This document shows positions 6,623-13,864 of a stretch of DNA of 18,250 nucleotides, one piece after another; position 1 is the first letter of the stretch, and each line of letters starts with the position of its first letter. The position numbers and the translations under genes were made by a program. The notes under the pieces are model-generated. The model had not been told where the DNA came from. It was given only the letters and a program-made list of their open reading frames with translations, and did no database searches. The stretch spans positions 1 through 18,250 of the forward strand of contig JAJYDH010000061.1 of NCBI GenBank assembly GCA_021777685.1, in the 5' to 3' direction. Source of the DNA: Planctomycetota bacterium (GTDB taxonomy: Bacteria; Planctomycetota; Planctomycetia; Isosphaerales; Isosphaeraceae).

Positions 6623-7515
6623 CGGCGGAGAAGGGCCTCCTTCAATCGGAGGACGGCCGCCTCCTTGGCCTTGGCCTCGACCTCCACGGTCAGGTCGAGG
6701 GCTCGCCAGCAGTCCGGGAAATCCCCGAGATCGATGAAGTCGTGGTGACGCTCCGGCCTCGGGCCGTCCCAGCCTTCGATGGGGCTGGAGAGGTGGAAAA
6801 GCGGCTCGCGGTCCCAGGTGGCGATGGCCCGCCCGGTCGCCTCCTCGACGGTCAGGCCGTCGGGGTTGCAGCGGTGGTGGTGGGCGTCGTAGACCAGCGG
6901 GATGCCGGCGGAATGGCAGATCGGCAGGAGGTCGGCCGGGGCGTAGGTCCGGTCGTCGTTCTCGACGGTCAGGCGGCCCCTGGCCCCGGGCGAGAGCCGG
7001 TCGAGGGCGCGGGCGAATTCGTCGAGCGACGCCTTCTTGTCGCCGAAGGCGCCGCCGCCGTGGACGTTGATGACGTCGGCCCCGATCCATTCGGCGACCT
7101 CGGCCTGATACTCGAGCTCGCGGATCGAAGCTTCGACGACGTCGGGGCGTCGCGAGTTCAGGACGACGAACTGATCGGGGTGGAAGCAGGTCCGCAGGCC
7201 GTGCTCGCGGGCGAACGCGCCGGCCTCCTCGAAGCGGCGGACGACCTCGGCGCCCGAGGGAAGCTCGTCCATCGAATAGCCGACGGTCGGGTGCGTCCTG
7301 AGCGGGAGGATTTGGCTGTTCACGCGGAAGCAGCCGATGCCGTTGGCGTGGCAGAACCGGAGCGCGGCCAGGAGGGCGTCGGCGTTCGCCATCCCGAGCG
7401 CGGAGAGCTTCGTCAGGGCCTCGGGCCGGGGCAGCTTGCCGAGCGATGCGGCCGTGGCGACCCGGAACTTGATCGGCTCGTCGCGGAACGTGCAGCAGAG
7501 GCCGAGTCGGATCAT
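6619..7515 (-). CDS. uvsE: UV damage endonuclease UvsE (UVDE family)
   Basis: The 298-residue protein starts MIRLGLCCTFRDEPIKF, the characteristic N-terminus of UV damage endonucleases, so ATG 7515 is chosen although the frame is open to 7836 (the extra residues are non-conserved). The family fold is a TIM barrel with a cluster of metal ions. The expected ligand-bearing segments are present in order: RVNSQILP, CFHPDQFVVLNS, INVHGGGAFGDK, LTVENDDRTY, LVYDAHHHRCNP, FHLSSP. UvsE nicks DNA 5' to cyclobutane dimers and 6-4 photoproducts, starting an excision repair route independent of UvrABC. The protein is cytoplasmic and single-domain. No strong Shine-Dalgarno is seen. It converges with the AraC-type gene with a 4-nt stop overlap (TTAG) and is divergent from the small lysine-rich gene at 7733. 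Confidence 0.92.
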   Translation of the reverse strand: MIRLGLCCTFRDEPIKFRVATAASLGKLPRPEALTKLSALGMANADALLAALRFCHANGIGCFRVNSQILPLRTHPTVGYSMDELPSGAEVVRRFEEAGAFAREHGLRTCFHPDQFVVLNSRRPDVVEASIRELEYQAEVAEWIGADVINVHGGGAFGDKKASLDEFARALDRLSPGARGRLTVENDDRTYAPADLLPICHSAGIPLVYDAHHHRCNPDGLTVEEATGRAIATWDREPLFHLSSPIEGWDGPRPERHHDFIDLGDFPDCWRALDLTVEVEAKAKEAAVLRLKEALLRR

Positions 7516-7600
7516 GGCTGGCTCGAAGGGGATCGCGGGCGGAAGTTCGGTGCGGTCGGGGATCGCCGACCGATCGCTCGGGACGACACATGGCCTTCCC

Positions 7601-7617
7601 GGAATTATCGCAATTCC
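7601..7617. promoter_or_regulatory. Operator-like dyad between uvsE and the 36-aa gene
   Basis: GGAATT (7601-7606) and AATTCC (7612-7617) are inverted repeats separated by ATCGC, in an otherwise GC-rich gap between divergent starts (7515 minus and 7733 plus). It could be a repressor site controlling one or both genes. It does not match the LexA boxes I know, and the assignment rests on symmetry and position alone. Confidence 0.3.
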
Positions 7618-7732
7618 CCTTGTCTCGGAGGCCGGCGCCGGGCAAACTCCCAAGTAGGCCCGGGGCGACCGATCGCGGGCCCTTTCCCTGATTCTCGGTC
7701 GAAGTCCCCTTGAGCAAAGGAGAGAACCGAAG

Positions 7733-7843
7733 ATGGGAGACAAGGCGCCGAAGGACATCAAGAAGAAGAAGAAGATCGCCGAGACCAAGAAGGCCAGCTC
7801 CTCCAGCAAGCCGGCGGCCTCGGCCAAGCCCGACAAGAAGTGA
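7733..7843 (+). CDS. 36-residue lysine-rich small protein
   Basis: ATG 7733 is preceded by a strong Shine-Dalgarno (AAAGGAGAG, 7716-7724) at 8 nt. The frame encodes 36 residues, MGDKAPKDIKKKKKIAETKK followed by a Ser/Ala/Lys/Pro tail ending PDKK, with TGA at 7841-7843. Thirteen of 36 residues are lysine, and there is no hydrophobic segment or cysteine, so it is probably disordered and able to bind nucleic acid or ribosomes. Short lysine-rich proteins beginning M-x-D-K-x-P-K-D are common as uncharacterised small proteins in bacteria, from memory; the function is unknown. The strong ribosome-binding site and the large stem-loop starting at its stop codon support a real gene. The long open frame through this region in another phase (7710 onward) is a shadow. 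Confidence 0.7.
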   Translation: MGDKAPKDIKKKKKIAETKKASSSSKPAASAKPDKK

Positions 7844-7916
7844 GCCGCTGTCCACCGGGAAAGGGGACGGGCAGTTCCGCCGCGCTCCGGAGCCGGTCCC
7901 CTTTCCCGTCGGCTCA
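7841..7916. terminator. Bidirectional stem-loop shared by two convergent genes
   Basis: Inner arms CGGGAAAGGGGAC (7856-7868) and GTCCCCTTTCCCG (7896-7908) are a perfect 13-bp match. Outer arms TGAGCCG (7841-7847) and CGGCTCA (7910-7916) add 7 bp. The outer arms contain the TGA of the small gene (7841-7843) and the complement of the TGA of the HEAT-like gene (7914-7916). No U-tract follows on either side, so it may stabilise 3' ends or block transcription from both sides rather than act as a simple intrinsic terminator. Confidence 0.65.
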
Positions 7917-9455
7917 GCCGCTCCCCCGGCCGTGGCGAATGTCCTCCCTCGCGGCGAGGAGGCTCCGGGCGGTCAAAGCGACGGTGAAGGGGTGGGCCGG
8001 CACCGCGTGCTGCGGGTCGGCGAGCTGCCAGGCCAGCGCCAGGGCCGATCGGGCCAGGTCGGGGTCGCCCGACGCCTGCCAGAACGAGGACATCCAGAGC
8101 AGCATCCGCCGGTAATGTTCCAGGCGGCCCACCAGGCGATGCTCGAACAGGTAGCGAAACGCCCCGGCGTCTCGCCTCGGGTCGGGGGGCCCTTCGCCCG
8201 AGCGGAGGGCGATCTCCTCGGCGAGATCATAGGTCAGGTCGGAGCCGTCGACCCAGTCGGGGCAGGCGTCGAGGATCTGCCTCGAAGGCTCCTCCATCGA
8301 CTCCAGCGCGTGCGAGGCCAGCTCCTCGTCGCGGACCAGCCCGGCGAACGGCCGAGGGCGGAACTCGGGGCCGACGGACCGTTCGAGCCAGTAGCGGAGG
8401 ACGGGATTCGTCTCCGGCCCGCAGAGCAGCAGGCTCCCGGCGAGCAGCCCCTCGGCCAACCCGGGCGCGCCCTCGACGAAGTCGCGGTCCCCCTGCCCCT
8501 CGAACTCCTCGAAGAGGGTCGAGACCAGCGAGGAATCGTCGCCGACCTGCCCCTCGACGTCGACCACCCCCCGCCAGACGTCGCAGAGGAAGTTGGCGAC
8601 GACCCACCGCCCCCGGTCGCGGGCGGCGATCAGGATCGACCCCCGGCCCGAGCCATCCAGGCCCGTCACCAGGCTGCTGACGGGATTCGGCCTGGCCCGG
8701 CCGGGGCGGTCCAGGGCCTCCTCGATGGCCGATTCGGCGTCCGGCCCGAGGATTCGCACGGCCCGGTCGCGGACGTTGGGGTCGGGGTGATCGTGGGCGA
8801 TCTCGGCCCAGGCGAGCCGGTGCTCGTCGTCCAGGTCGGCGCGGCCGGAGAGGGCGTCGAGCGCGGCGTCGCGGGTGGTCGGGTCGTGGGCGAAGGCCAG
8901 GAGCCGGAGGAAGGCGATCAGGCCGGGGCCGGTCGGGAAATTCGCCAGCCCGGCGATGATCTCCGAGCGGACCGCCGGCTCGACCGCGCCGATCGCCTGG
9001 AGCGCGACCCACGACCCTTCGGGTTCCTCCTCCAACTGCTCGACCAGCGTCTCGATGCCGTCGTCGGATTCGAGCGACTCGCCGATCTCCTCCCACCACT
9101 CCATCAGGCCGGGCCGTCCGGCGAGCACGCCCGAGACTTCGAGCATGTCGAGAGCCCCCCAGACCCGTTCCGGTGCCAGGTCGCGCTGGTCTTCGAGGGC
9201 GTCGGCCAGCTCTTCGAGGAGTTCGGGCGTGGAATACGCCTCGACCAGACGGAGGATCGCCTCGCCGTCCGCACCGCCCAGCATCCGGAGCCGCCCCCGG
9301 ACCGCCTCGCGGAGCTGATCGACGGGGAACTGCTCGACCAGCCGGGCGAGCTGGGTCTCGCGGGCCTCCTCGCCCCACTCGCGGCGATCGCGGAGGGCGT
9401 CGAGGATCGCCTCGGGGGATTCGCGCGGCTCGTCGCCCGGAGAGTTCGCGTCCAT
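7914..9455 (-). CDS. Large acidic HEAT-repeat-like protein, function unknown
   Basis: The product has about 513 residues and is acidic, rich in Leu, Ala, Glu and Asp. The first 280 residues are helical repeats of HEAT character, for example TPELLEELADALEDQRDLAP, FLRLLAFAHDPTTRDAALDA and AWAEIAHDHPDPNVRDRAVR, where D-P-x-x-R-D-x-A is the usual HEAT turn. The C-terminal half (SILIAARDRGRWVVANFLCD, then FRYLFEHRLVGRLEHYRRML) looks helical but has no recognised domain. There is no signal peptide or membrane helix. HEAT proteins are protein-binding scaffolds; no partner is evident. Two ATGs compete: AAGGA (9462-9466) directly abuts ATG 9461 but lies 6 nt from ATG 9455, so 9455 is preferred. The gene is divergent from the nucleotidyltransferase gene and shares a 3' stem-loop with the 36-residue gene. 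Confidence 0.75.
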   Translation of the reverse strand: MDANSPGDEPRESPEAILDALRDRREWGEEARETQLARLVEQFPVDQLREAVRGRLRMLGGADGEAILRLVEAYSTPELLEELADALEDQRDLAPERVWGALDMLEVSGVLAGRPGLMEWWEEIGESLESDDGIETLVEQLEEEPEGSWVALQAIGAVEPAVRSEIIAGLANFPTGPGLIAFLRLLAFAHDPTTRDAALDALSGRADLDDEHRLAWAEIAHDHPDPNVRDRAVRILGPDAESAIEEALDRPGRARPNPVSSLVTGLDGSGRGSILIAARDRGRWVVANFLCDVWRGVVDVEGQVGDDSSLVSTLFEEFEGQGDRDFVEGAPGLAEGLLAGSLLLCGPETNPVLRYWLERSVGPEFRPRPFAGLVRDEELASHALESMEEPSRQILDACPDWVDGSDLTYDLAEEIALRSGEGPPDPRRDAGAFRYLFEHRLVGRLEHYRRMLLWMSSFWQASGDPDLARSALALAWQLADPQHAVPAHPFTVALTARSLLAAREDIRHGRGSG

Positions 9456-9573
9456 GTCCATTCCTTGCTGGGACTTCGGGGCCGAGCCCGTTCGCCCTCC
9501 ACCTTGACAAACCCGTCCCGAGGGTTCAAGGTCGATTCGTCTGGGCTTCGCGGGACGGCGGGAGATCCGATCG

Positions 9574-10161
9574 ATGGCCGTGCCTCTCGGCGAGTTTTCT
9601 CTGGAGCGGGCGGGCGAAGCCGTCGAGGCGGTCCGTCGCCGCCTGCTCCGGGCCGTGACGGCGCTGGAATCGGCCGGCGTCCCCTACGCCGTCATCGGCG
9701 GGCATGCGGTCGCGGTCTGGGTGGCCCGGATCGACGAGGGGGGCGTCCGCAACACCCCGGACGTCGACATCCTGATCGGGCGAGCCGACCTCGAAGCCGC
9801 GACCGTTGCCCTGACCTCGGCCGGATTCGTGCCCGGCCGCGTCAAGGACCTCGACGTGTTCCTCGACGGTCCCGGGGCCAGGTCCCGAGATTCGGTCCAC
9901 ATCCTCCTCGCTGGCGAGAAGGTCCGGCCCGAGTACGCTCTCCCGGCTCCAGACGTCGGCGAGTCCGAACCGGGGCCACACTTTCAGATCCTCGCCCTCC
10001 CGGCCTTGATCCGGATGAAGCTCACGTCTTACCGGCTCAAGGATCGGGTCCACCTGCTCGACCTGATCGACGTCGGCCTGATCGACCAGGCGACCGTCGC
10101 GACCGTCCCGCCCGAGCTGGCCCCTCGGCTTCAAGAGCTGATCGACGACCCCGAATCGTGA
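9574..10161 (+). CDS. Nucleotidyltransferase-fold protein (MNT / AbiEii-like)
   Basis: The 195-residue protein has the DNA-polymerase-beta nucleotidyltransferase signature: YAVIGGHAVAVW (GG at residues 42-43), then NTPDVDILI with the metal-binding pair Asp63 and Asp65. The order GGHA...R-N-T-P-D-V-D resembles small solitary nucleotidyltransferases related to AbiEii-type toxins. The C-terminal part (ALPALIRMKLTSYRLKDRVH, then LLDLIDVGLID) matches the LxxLIxMKLxAxRxKDxxDL helix of that group. Members transfer a nucleotide to a protein, RNA or small molecule; the target is unknown. GGGAG at about 9560-9564 gives a modest ribosome-binding site. A perfect TTGACA stands at 9504-9509 but lacks a good -10. 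It overlaps the next gene by GTGA, so the two are probably translated together. Confidence 0.75.
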   Translation: MAVPLGEFSLERAGEAVEAVRRRLLRAVTALESAGVPYAVIGGHAVAVWVARIDEGGVRNTPDVDILIGRADLEAATVALTSAGFVPGRVKDLDVFLDGPGARSRDSVHILLAGEKVRPEYALPAPDVGESEPGPHFQILALPALIRMKLTSYRLKDRVHLLDLIDVGLIDQATVATVPPELAPRLQELIDDPES

Positions 10162-10682
10162 CCGACAATCCCGGTCTGTTGAGTCCGACATCGATGCCAT
10201 TTCCGCCTCACGCCCCGAAGCCGGTCGGATCGCTCACTTTGGTCGCCCTCGCCGCCTTCCCGATCTGGGAATGGGATGACGAAGGAGAAGGCCAGGACGA
10301 GACCTGGATACGCCCGGTCGATGCCCGAACCGTGCCGAAGGGTAGTTACACCCTCGTCGCGGCCGGGTTCCGAGCCGCCTGCGGTCGGGAATTCGAGGGA
10401 AATGTGGCCGTCTCCAGGCTCGGTGAAGCGGCCGACGTCTTCAACGGCGTGATCCACGAAGGTGAATCGTTCTACCTAATCCCCGGCCCCGAGCTTGCGT
10501 TTTTCGATCGGGCAATGGCCGACCTATTGAATGGTCTCGGCCTCTCGGAGTCGGACCTATTCCCCGTCTCATACACCCTTCGAGTTCCTTTTGAGGGAGA
10601 GTTCGCTTGCCGGAGCGGAATCCTCAAGGGTCGGAAGACTGGCATCAACCAAACCGTCAAGCGACAGATGACCTTTTGGTAA
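10158..10682 (+). CDS. Hypothetical protein translationally coupled to the nucleotidyltransferase gene
   Basis: The frame from GTG 10158 encodes 174 residues; GTG overlaps the upstream TGA (GTGA), which favours coupling. ATG 10194 (MPFPPHAPKPVGSL) is an alternative giving 162 residues. I do not recognise the family. The product looks globular: a beta-rich first part (LVALAAFPIWEWDD, SYTLVAAGFRAACGREFEGN), a segment ending ESFYLIPGPELAFFDRAM, then a pattern LLNGLGLSESDLFPVSYTLR. That last pattern is reminiscent of small proteins with an 'LG...P-x-x-VFP' motif. There is no signal peptide or membrane helix. Third positions are less GC-rich than in neighbours (CTA, TTG, AAT, ATT occur), hinting at separate ancestry. 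Beside a nucleotidyltransferase it might be a partner or antidote, but there is no sequence proof. It ends just before a single REP arm. Confidence 0.65.
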   Translation: MTDNPGLLSPTSMPFPPHAPKPVGSLTLVALAAFPIWEWDDEGEGQDETWIRPVDARTVPKGSYTLVAAGFRAACGREFEGNVAVSRLGEAADVFNGVIHEGESFYLIPGPELAFFDRAMADLLNGLGLSESDLFPVSYTLRVPFEGEFACRSGILKGRKTGINQTVKRQMTFW

Positions 10683-10689
10683 TTCGCAA

Positions 10690-10723
10690 TGGTGGGGCTC
10701 GCCCGAGGCTCGACCCACCCTAC
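10690..10723. repeat. Single REP arm (copy of one arm of the 3193-3268 hairpin)
   Basis: TGGTGGGGCTCGCCCGAGGC and the following CTCGACCCACCCTAC match the right arm of the 3193-3268 hairpin; the end CTAC is the reverse complement of the GTAG head motif. The opposite arm is absent. It sits in the 44-nt gap between convergent stop codons (10682 plus, 10727 minus). Confidence 0.75.
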
Positions 10724-10726
10724 ACA

Positions 10727-12778
10727 TTAAATTTCGCTTGAAGGTTCGCCCGGCCCCTTGAACTTGGCGATCCCCGACCATGATAGATCAATGTCGCTTT
10801 CGAGCGTGGCCTGCTCGTATAACTCGGCGTCGATCTCGGTCAGGAACCGGCTGGGGCGGGTGAGGAGGGTCGGGCCCCGGCCTCCTCGGGGCATGGTCTG
10901 GGGGTAGGTGAGATAAAGCTCGTCCATCGCCCGGGTGACGGCGACGTAGAAGACCCGGCGTTCCTCCTCCTCGCCGCCGGGGTCGGTCAGGGACCGGGCG
11001 CCGGGGAAGCCGTCCTCGACGAGGCGGGGGACGAAGACCCTGGACCATTCGAGGCCCTTGGCCTGGTGGATCGTGCTGAGGACGATGTGGTCGGTCGGCT
11101 CGTCGCCGTCGACGCTGTCGGCGCCGTAGACGTCGCCGGCCAGCATCAGCTCGGAGATCAGGCGCTCCAGGCTGTCGAACCGCGAGGCGAGCACCGCCAT
11201 CTGCTCGATGTCGGCGATCCGGTTCTCGGGGCGCTCGTAACGCCCCTTGACGGTGTCGGGATACCCCCCCTGGAGGATCGCGCCGATCGCGGCGGCGGGG
11301 TTGGTCTCGGGCTTCGCCGCCTCGACCTTGCGGAGGTCGGCCACGAACCCGGCGAAGAACCCCTTGCTCTTGGCCGGCACCAGGGCCATCGTCGGGGCCG
11401 TCGCCAGCGCGGCGAGGGGGTCGGCGCTCGCCATCAGGTGCGTGCAGAGGGCCGACGCCTTGGCCGGGCCGATCCCGGGCAAGAGGAGCAACAGGCGTCG
11501 CCAGGCGGGCTCGTCGCGGGGGTTGACCAAAATCCGGCAGTAGGCCAGAACGTCCTTGATGTGGGCCTGCTCGAAGAACCGCAGGCCGCTCCGGACGGTG
11601 TAGGGCACCCCTCGGGCCACGAGTTCCGCTTGCAACAAGATGCTGTCGTGGTGGTTCCGGTAGAGCACGGCCATCTTGCCGAGCGGGACGTCCTCCTCGT
11701 GGAGTTCGAGGATCTGCTGGCAGAGGTACGCGGCCTCCTCGTGGACGTCGGCCGCCGGGACGACCAGCGGCCTGACCCCCTTCCCCCTCGCCGAGACCAG
11801 CGTCTTTTCGAAGCCCGAGGCGTTGCGGGCGATCGAGGCGTTGGTGAAGGCGACGATCTCGGGCGTCGACCGGTAGTTCGTCTCCAGCCGGAAGATCGAG
11901 GTGCCGGGGTTCCGATCGGGGAACTTGAGGATGTTGTCGTAATTCGCCCCCCGGAACCGGTAGATCGACTGGGCGTCGTCGCCGACGGCCGTGAGGTTGC
12001 CCGCCCCTTCGCGGGCGAGGGTCTCGATCAGTTCGAGCTGGACGGTGTTAGTGTCCTGCGTCTCGTCGATCAGGATCTGCCGGAACATCTTCGACTGCTT
12101 CGCCCGCTGCTCGGGGAAGTCGGCGAGGAGCCGGGCCCACTGGCCGAGGAGGTCGTCGTAGTCCATGCAGTTGGCGGCCAGCTTGCGTCTGGCATAAGCC
12201 TGGGCGGCGGCTTCGAGGTTCGGCACCCACTCTTCCCAGTCGGGGTTCCGTTCGAGGATCACCTCCCTGAGCGGCCTTTGGACGTTGAAGGCGAAGCTCA
12301 GGGCGTGCTGGACCGCCGCCGGCTTGGGGGCCAGCTTGCCCGAGCCGACCAGGCCGGCGTCCTCCATGGCCATCCGGACGAGGTCGAGCTGGTCCTCGCC
12401 GTCGAGGATCGTGAAGTTCGGCCCGTAGCCGAGGACCTGGGCCGATCGGCGGAGCAGGCGGTTGCCGATGTGGTGGAACGTCCCGGCCCAGACCTTCGCC
12501 GCGACCGGGCCGATCAGGGCCTCCAGCCGGCCGACCATCTCGCGGGCCGCCCGGCGGGTGAACGTGACGAGCAGGATCGACTCGGCCGGGACGCCCCGGG
12601 CGATCAGGTAGGCGACCCGGTAGGTGATGACCCGGGTCTTGCCCGAGCCCGGCCCGGCCAGGATCAGGTTGAAGCCGTCCGGTGCGGTCGCCGCCGAGTG
12701 CTGGGCCCGGTTCAGCTCGGCCGCGAACCGGGCGGCCAGCCGGTCGTCGCCCGCCCTCTGGAGCCGGATCTTTCTCAT
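10727..12778 (-). CDS. UvrD/PcrA-type superfamily 1A DNA helicase
   Basis: The 683-residue protein shows the SF1A helicase motifs in order: Q-motif LNRAQ (22-26), Walker A AGPGSGKT (41-48), motif Ia TFTRRAAREM, motif II LIDETQDTN (Asp238-Glu239), motif III GDDAQSIYRFRGA (266-278), motif IV NYRST (301-305), motif V STIHQAKGLEW and motif VI RVFYVAVTRAMDELYL. It unwinds DNA 3' to 5' using ATP in excision repair, mismatch repair or replication restart. It is slightly shorter than E. coli UvrD and lacks the long C-terminal RNA-polymerase-binding tail seen in PcrA. The motif II residue after Asp-Glu is Thr rather than the usual Phe or Tyr. Start ATG 12778 (MRKIRLQRAGDDRL) is the only sensible one. 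It is divergent from thyX; which UvrD/Rep/PcrA subgroup it belongs to is unresolved. Confidence 0.93.
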   Translation of the reverse strand: MRKIRLQRAGDDRLAARFAAELNRAQHSAATAPDGFNLILAGPGSGKTRVITYRVAYLIARGVPAESILLVTFTRRAAREMVGRLEALIGPVAAKVWAGTFHHIGNRLLRRSAQVLGYGPNFTILDGEDQLDLVRMAMEDAGLVGSGKLAPKPAAVQHALSFAFNVQRPLREVILERNPDWEEWVPNLEAAAQAYARRKLAANCMDYDDLLGQWARLLADFPEQRAKQSKMFRQILIDETQDTNTVQLELIETLAREGAGNLTAVGDDAQSIYRFRGANYDNILKFPDRNPGTSIFRLETNYRSTPEIVAFTNASIARNASGFEKTLVSARGKGVRPLVVPAADVHEEAAYLCQQILELHEEDVPLGKMAVLYRNHHDSILLQAELVARGVPYTVRSGLRFFEQAHIKDVLAYCRILVNPRDEPAWRRLLLLLPGIGPAKASALCTHLMASADPLAALATAPTMALVPAKSKGFFAGFVADLRKVEAAKPETNPAAAIGAILQGGYPDTVKGRYERPENRIADIEQMAVLASRFDSLERLISELMLAGDVYGADSVDGDEPTDHIVLSTIHQAKGLEWSRVFVPRLVEDGFPGARSLTDPGGEEEERRVFYVAVTRAMDELYLTYPQTMPRGGRGPTLLTRPSRFLTEIDAELYEQATLESDIDLSWSGIAKFKGPGEPSSEI

Positions 12779-12827
12779 GCCGCGTGTCCGCCCGTCCGAG
12801 GTCAGCTATACCGGGAGCCGAGCATCC

Positions 12828-12835
12828 ATTATAGT
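12828..12835. promoter_or_regulatory. Overlapping -10-like elements between the helicase gene and thyX
   Basis: The minus strand reads TATAAT over 12828-12833, a perfect -10 hexamer facing the helicase gene (start 50 nt away). The plus strand reads TATAGT at 12830-12835, facing thyX. No good -35 is at the right distance for either. It is the most AT-rich spot in the 154-nt divergent gap. Confidence 0.3.
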
Positions 12836-12932
12836 CTCGGGGATCGTCGAGGGGGATTTCCCGCGCCCGTGGTTTTCCGCGTATTCGTGCCTCGCGACCG
12901 GACGCTTGCCAGAGGCCGAGGAGGGCCGAACA

Positions 12933-13736
12933 ATGTCGACCATGGAGGAGACCGTCGCCACCCACATCATCCGCGAGCCCAGCGTCCGGCTGGTCGGTCG
13001 GCTGACGATCGACGAGTCCGAGCTGGCCGGGTTCCTGGAGGACGAGGGGGTCGAGTCGTGGCAGACCGACACCGACCTCGCCGCCCAGAAGCTGGTCGAG
13101 GTCGCCGGCCGGCTCTGCTACAAGAGCTACGCCAAGCCCCGGCCGGGCGGGAACGCCTCTTACCTCGGCCACATCCTGGAGGTCGGCCACGGCTCGGTGA
13201 TCGAGCACGCGGTCTACAACTTCATCATCACCGGGGTGAGCCGGTCGTTCACCCACGAGCTGGTCCGGCACCGGGCGGGCTGGGCGTATTCGCAGCGGTC
13301 GCAGCGGTTCGTGGACGAGAAGGACTGCTCGTTCGTCGAGCCCGACCCGATCGCCGAGGACCCCGAGCTGCACCGGATCTGGCTGGAGGCGGTCTCGGCG
13401 TCGCACCTGGCGTATGCCCGGCTGGCCGAGGGGCTGGCCCGCAAGTTCTCGGACGTCGAGGACAAGACGCTCCGCCGGAAGAAGGCCCGCGAGGCCGCGC
13501 GGTCGGTCCTGCCCAACGCGACCGAGACGCAGATCTTCGTGACGGCCAACGCCCGGGCCCTCCGCCACTTCATCGAGGCCCGCGCCGACGGCTCGGCCGA
13601 CGCCGAGATCCGCAAGGTCGCCGTGGCGATGCTCAAGATCCTCCAGGTCGAGAGCCCCAACCTGTTCGGGGATTACACGATCTTCGACCTCCCCGGCGGC
13701 GGCCAGTCGGCCGACACGCCGCACCGCAAGGTCTGA
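12933..13736 (+). CDS. thyX: FAD-dependent thymidylate synthase ThyX
   Basis: The 267-residue protein carries the ThyX features: VGHGSVIEHAVYNFIITGVS (residues 84-103) contributing to FAD and substrate binding, the signature region HELVRHRAGWAYSQRSQRF (108-126), and a C-terminal TANARALRHFIEAR segment with the dUMP-binding arginines. ThyX methylates dUMP to dTMP using methylenetetrahydrofolate and FADH2, replacing ThyA; it works as a cytoplasmic tetramer. The signature differs from the textbook RHR-(7)-S spacing by one extra residue (RHR-AGWAYSQR-S), which I believe occurs in a subgroup of longer ThyX proteins. GAGGAG lies about 9 nt upstream of ATG 12933 (MSTMEETVATHIIREPSV); the frame is open far upstream but that part overlaps the helicase gene. 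A wobble-paired stem with TTTT follows the stop. Confidence 0.93.
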   Translation: MSTMEETVATHIIREPSVRLVGRLTIDESELAGFLEDEGVESWQTDTDLAAQKLVEVAGRLCYKSYAKPRPGGNASYLGHILEVGHGSVIEHAVYNFIITGVSRSFTHELVRHRAGWAYSQRSQRFVDEKDCSFVEPDPIAEDPELHRIWLEAVSASHLAYARLAEGLARKFSDVEDKTLRRKKAREAARSVLPNATETQIFVTANARALRHFIEARADGSADAEIRKVAVAMLKILQVESPNLFGDYTIFDLPGGGQSADTPHRKV

Positions 13737-13737
13737 G

Positions 13738-13795
13738 CGGAGGGGTGCCGGCACCGGCCGGGGCCCGCCCGCGAACGGGTGCCCCTCCCGGTTTT
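13738..13795 (+). terminator. Possible terminator of thyX
   Basis: GAGGGGTGCC (13740-13749) can pair with GGTGCCCCTC (13778-13787) in RNA: ten pairs, two of them G-U. TTTT follows at 13792-13795. It starts 3 nt after the thyX stop codon. The loop is long (28 nt) and the T-run short, so efficiency is doubtful. Confidence 0.4.
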
Positions 13796-13802
13796 GGAGT
13801 TC

Positions 13803-13864
13803 GCAGGGGACGCTTCGCGTCCCGTCCGCCGATCGGACGCCTCGGGACGCGAAGCGTCCCCTAC
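13803..13864. repeat. REP-like inverted pair, second family
   Basis: AGGGGACGCTTCGCGTCCCG (13805-13824) and its exact reverse complement (13843-13862) form a 20-bp stem around an 18-nt loop. Each arm is itself a small hairpin, GGGACGC-TTC-GCGTCCC. Read on the minus strand the right arm is preceded by GTAG (13861-13864), the REP head motif; the left arm has GCAG instead. This is the two-REP inverted layout of a BIME. It is unrelated in sequence to the 3193-3268 element. Confidence 0.7.

Noticed and set aside
5809..7713. 634-residue open frame
   Set aside because: It is an off-phase reading of the AraC-type gene followed by the complement of uvsE.
7516..7836. Membrane-anchored N-terminal extension of UvsE (hydrophobic FLVSAIFFFFLMSF)
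   Set aside because: It is the complement of the lysine codons of the 36-residue gene; UvsE proteins start at MIRLGLCC.
9504..9532. Promoter for the nucleotidyltransferase gene from a perfect TTGACA
   Set aside because: No acceptable -10 occurs 16-18 nt downstream (CAAGGT), so it is not listed as a promoter.
7710..10682. 990-residue open frame
   Set aside because: Most of it is a Pro/Arg/Gly/Asp-rich shadow opposite the HEAT-like gene; only the last part from 10158 is a plausible gene.
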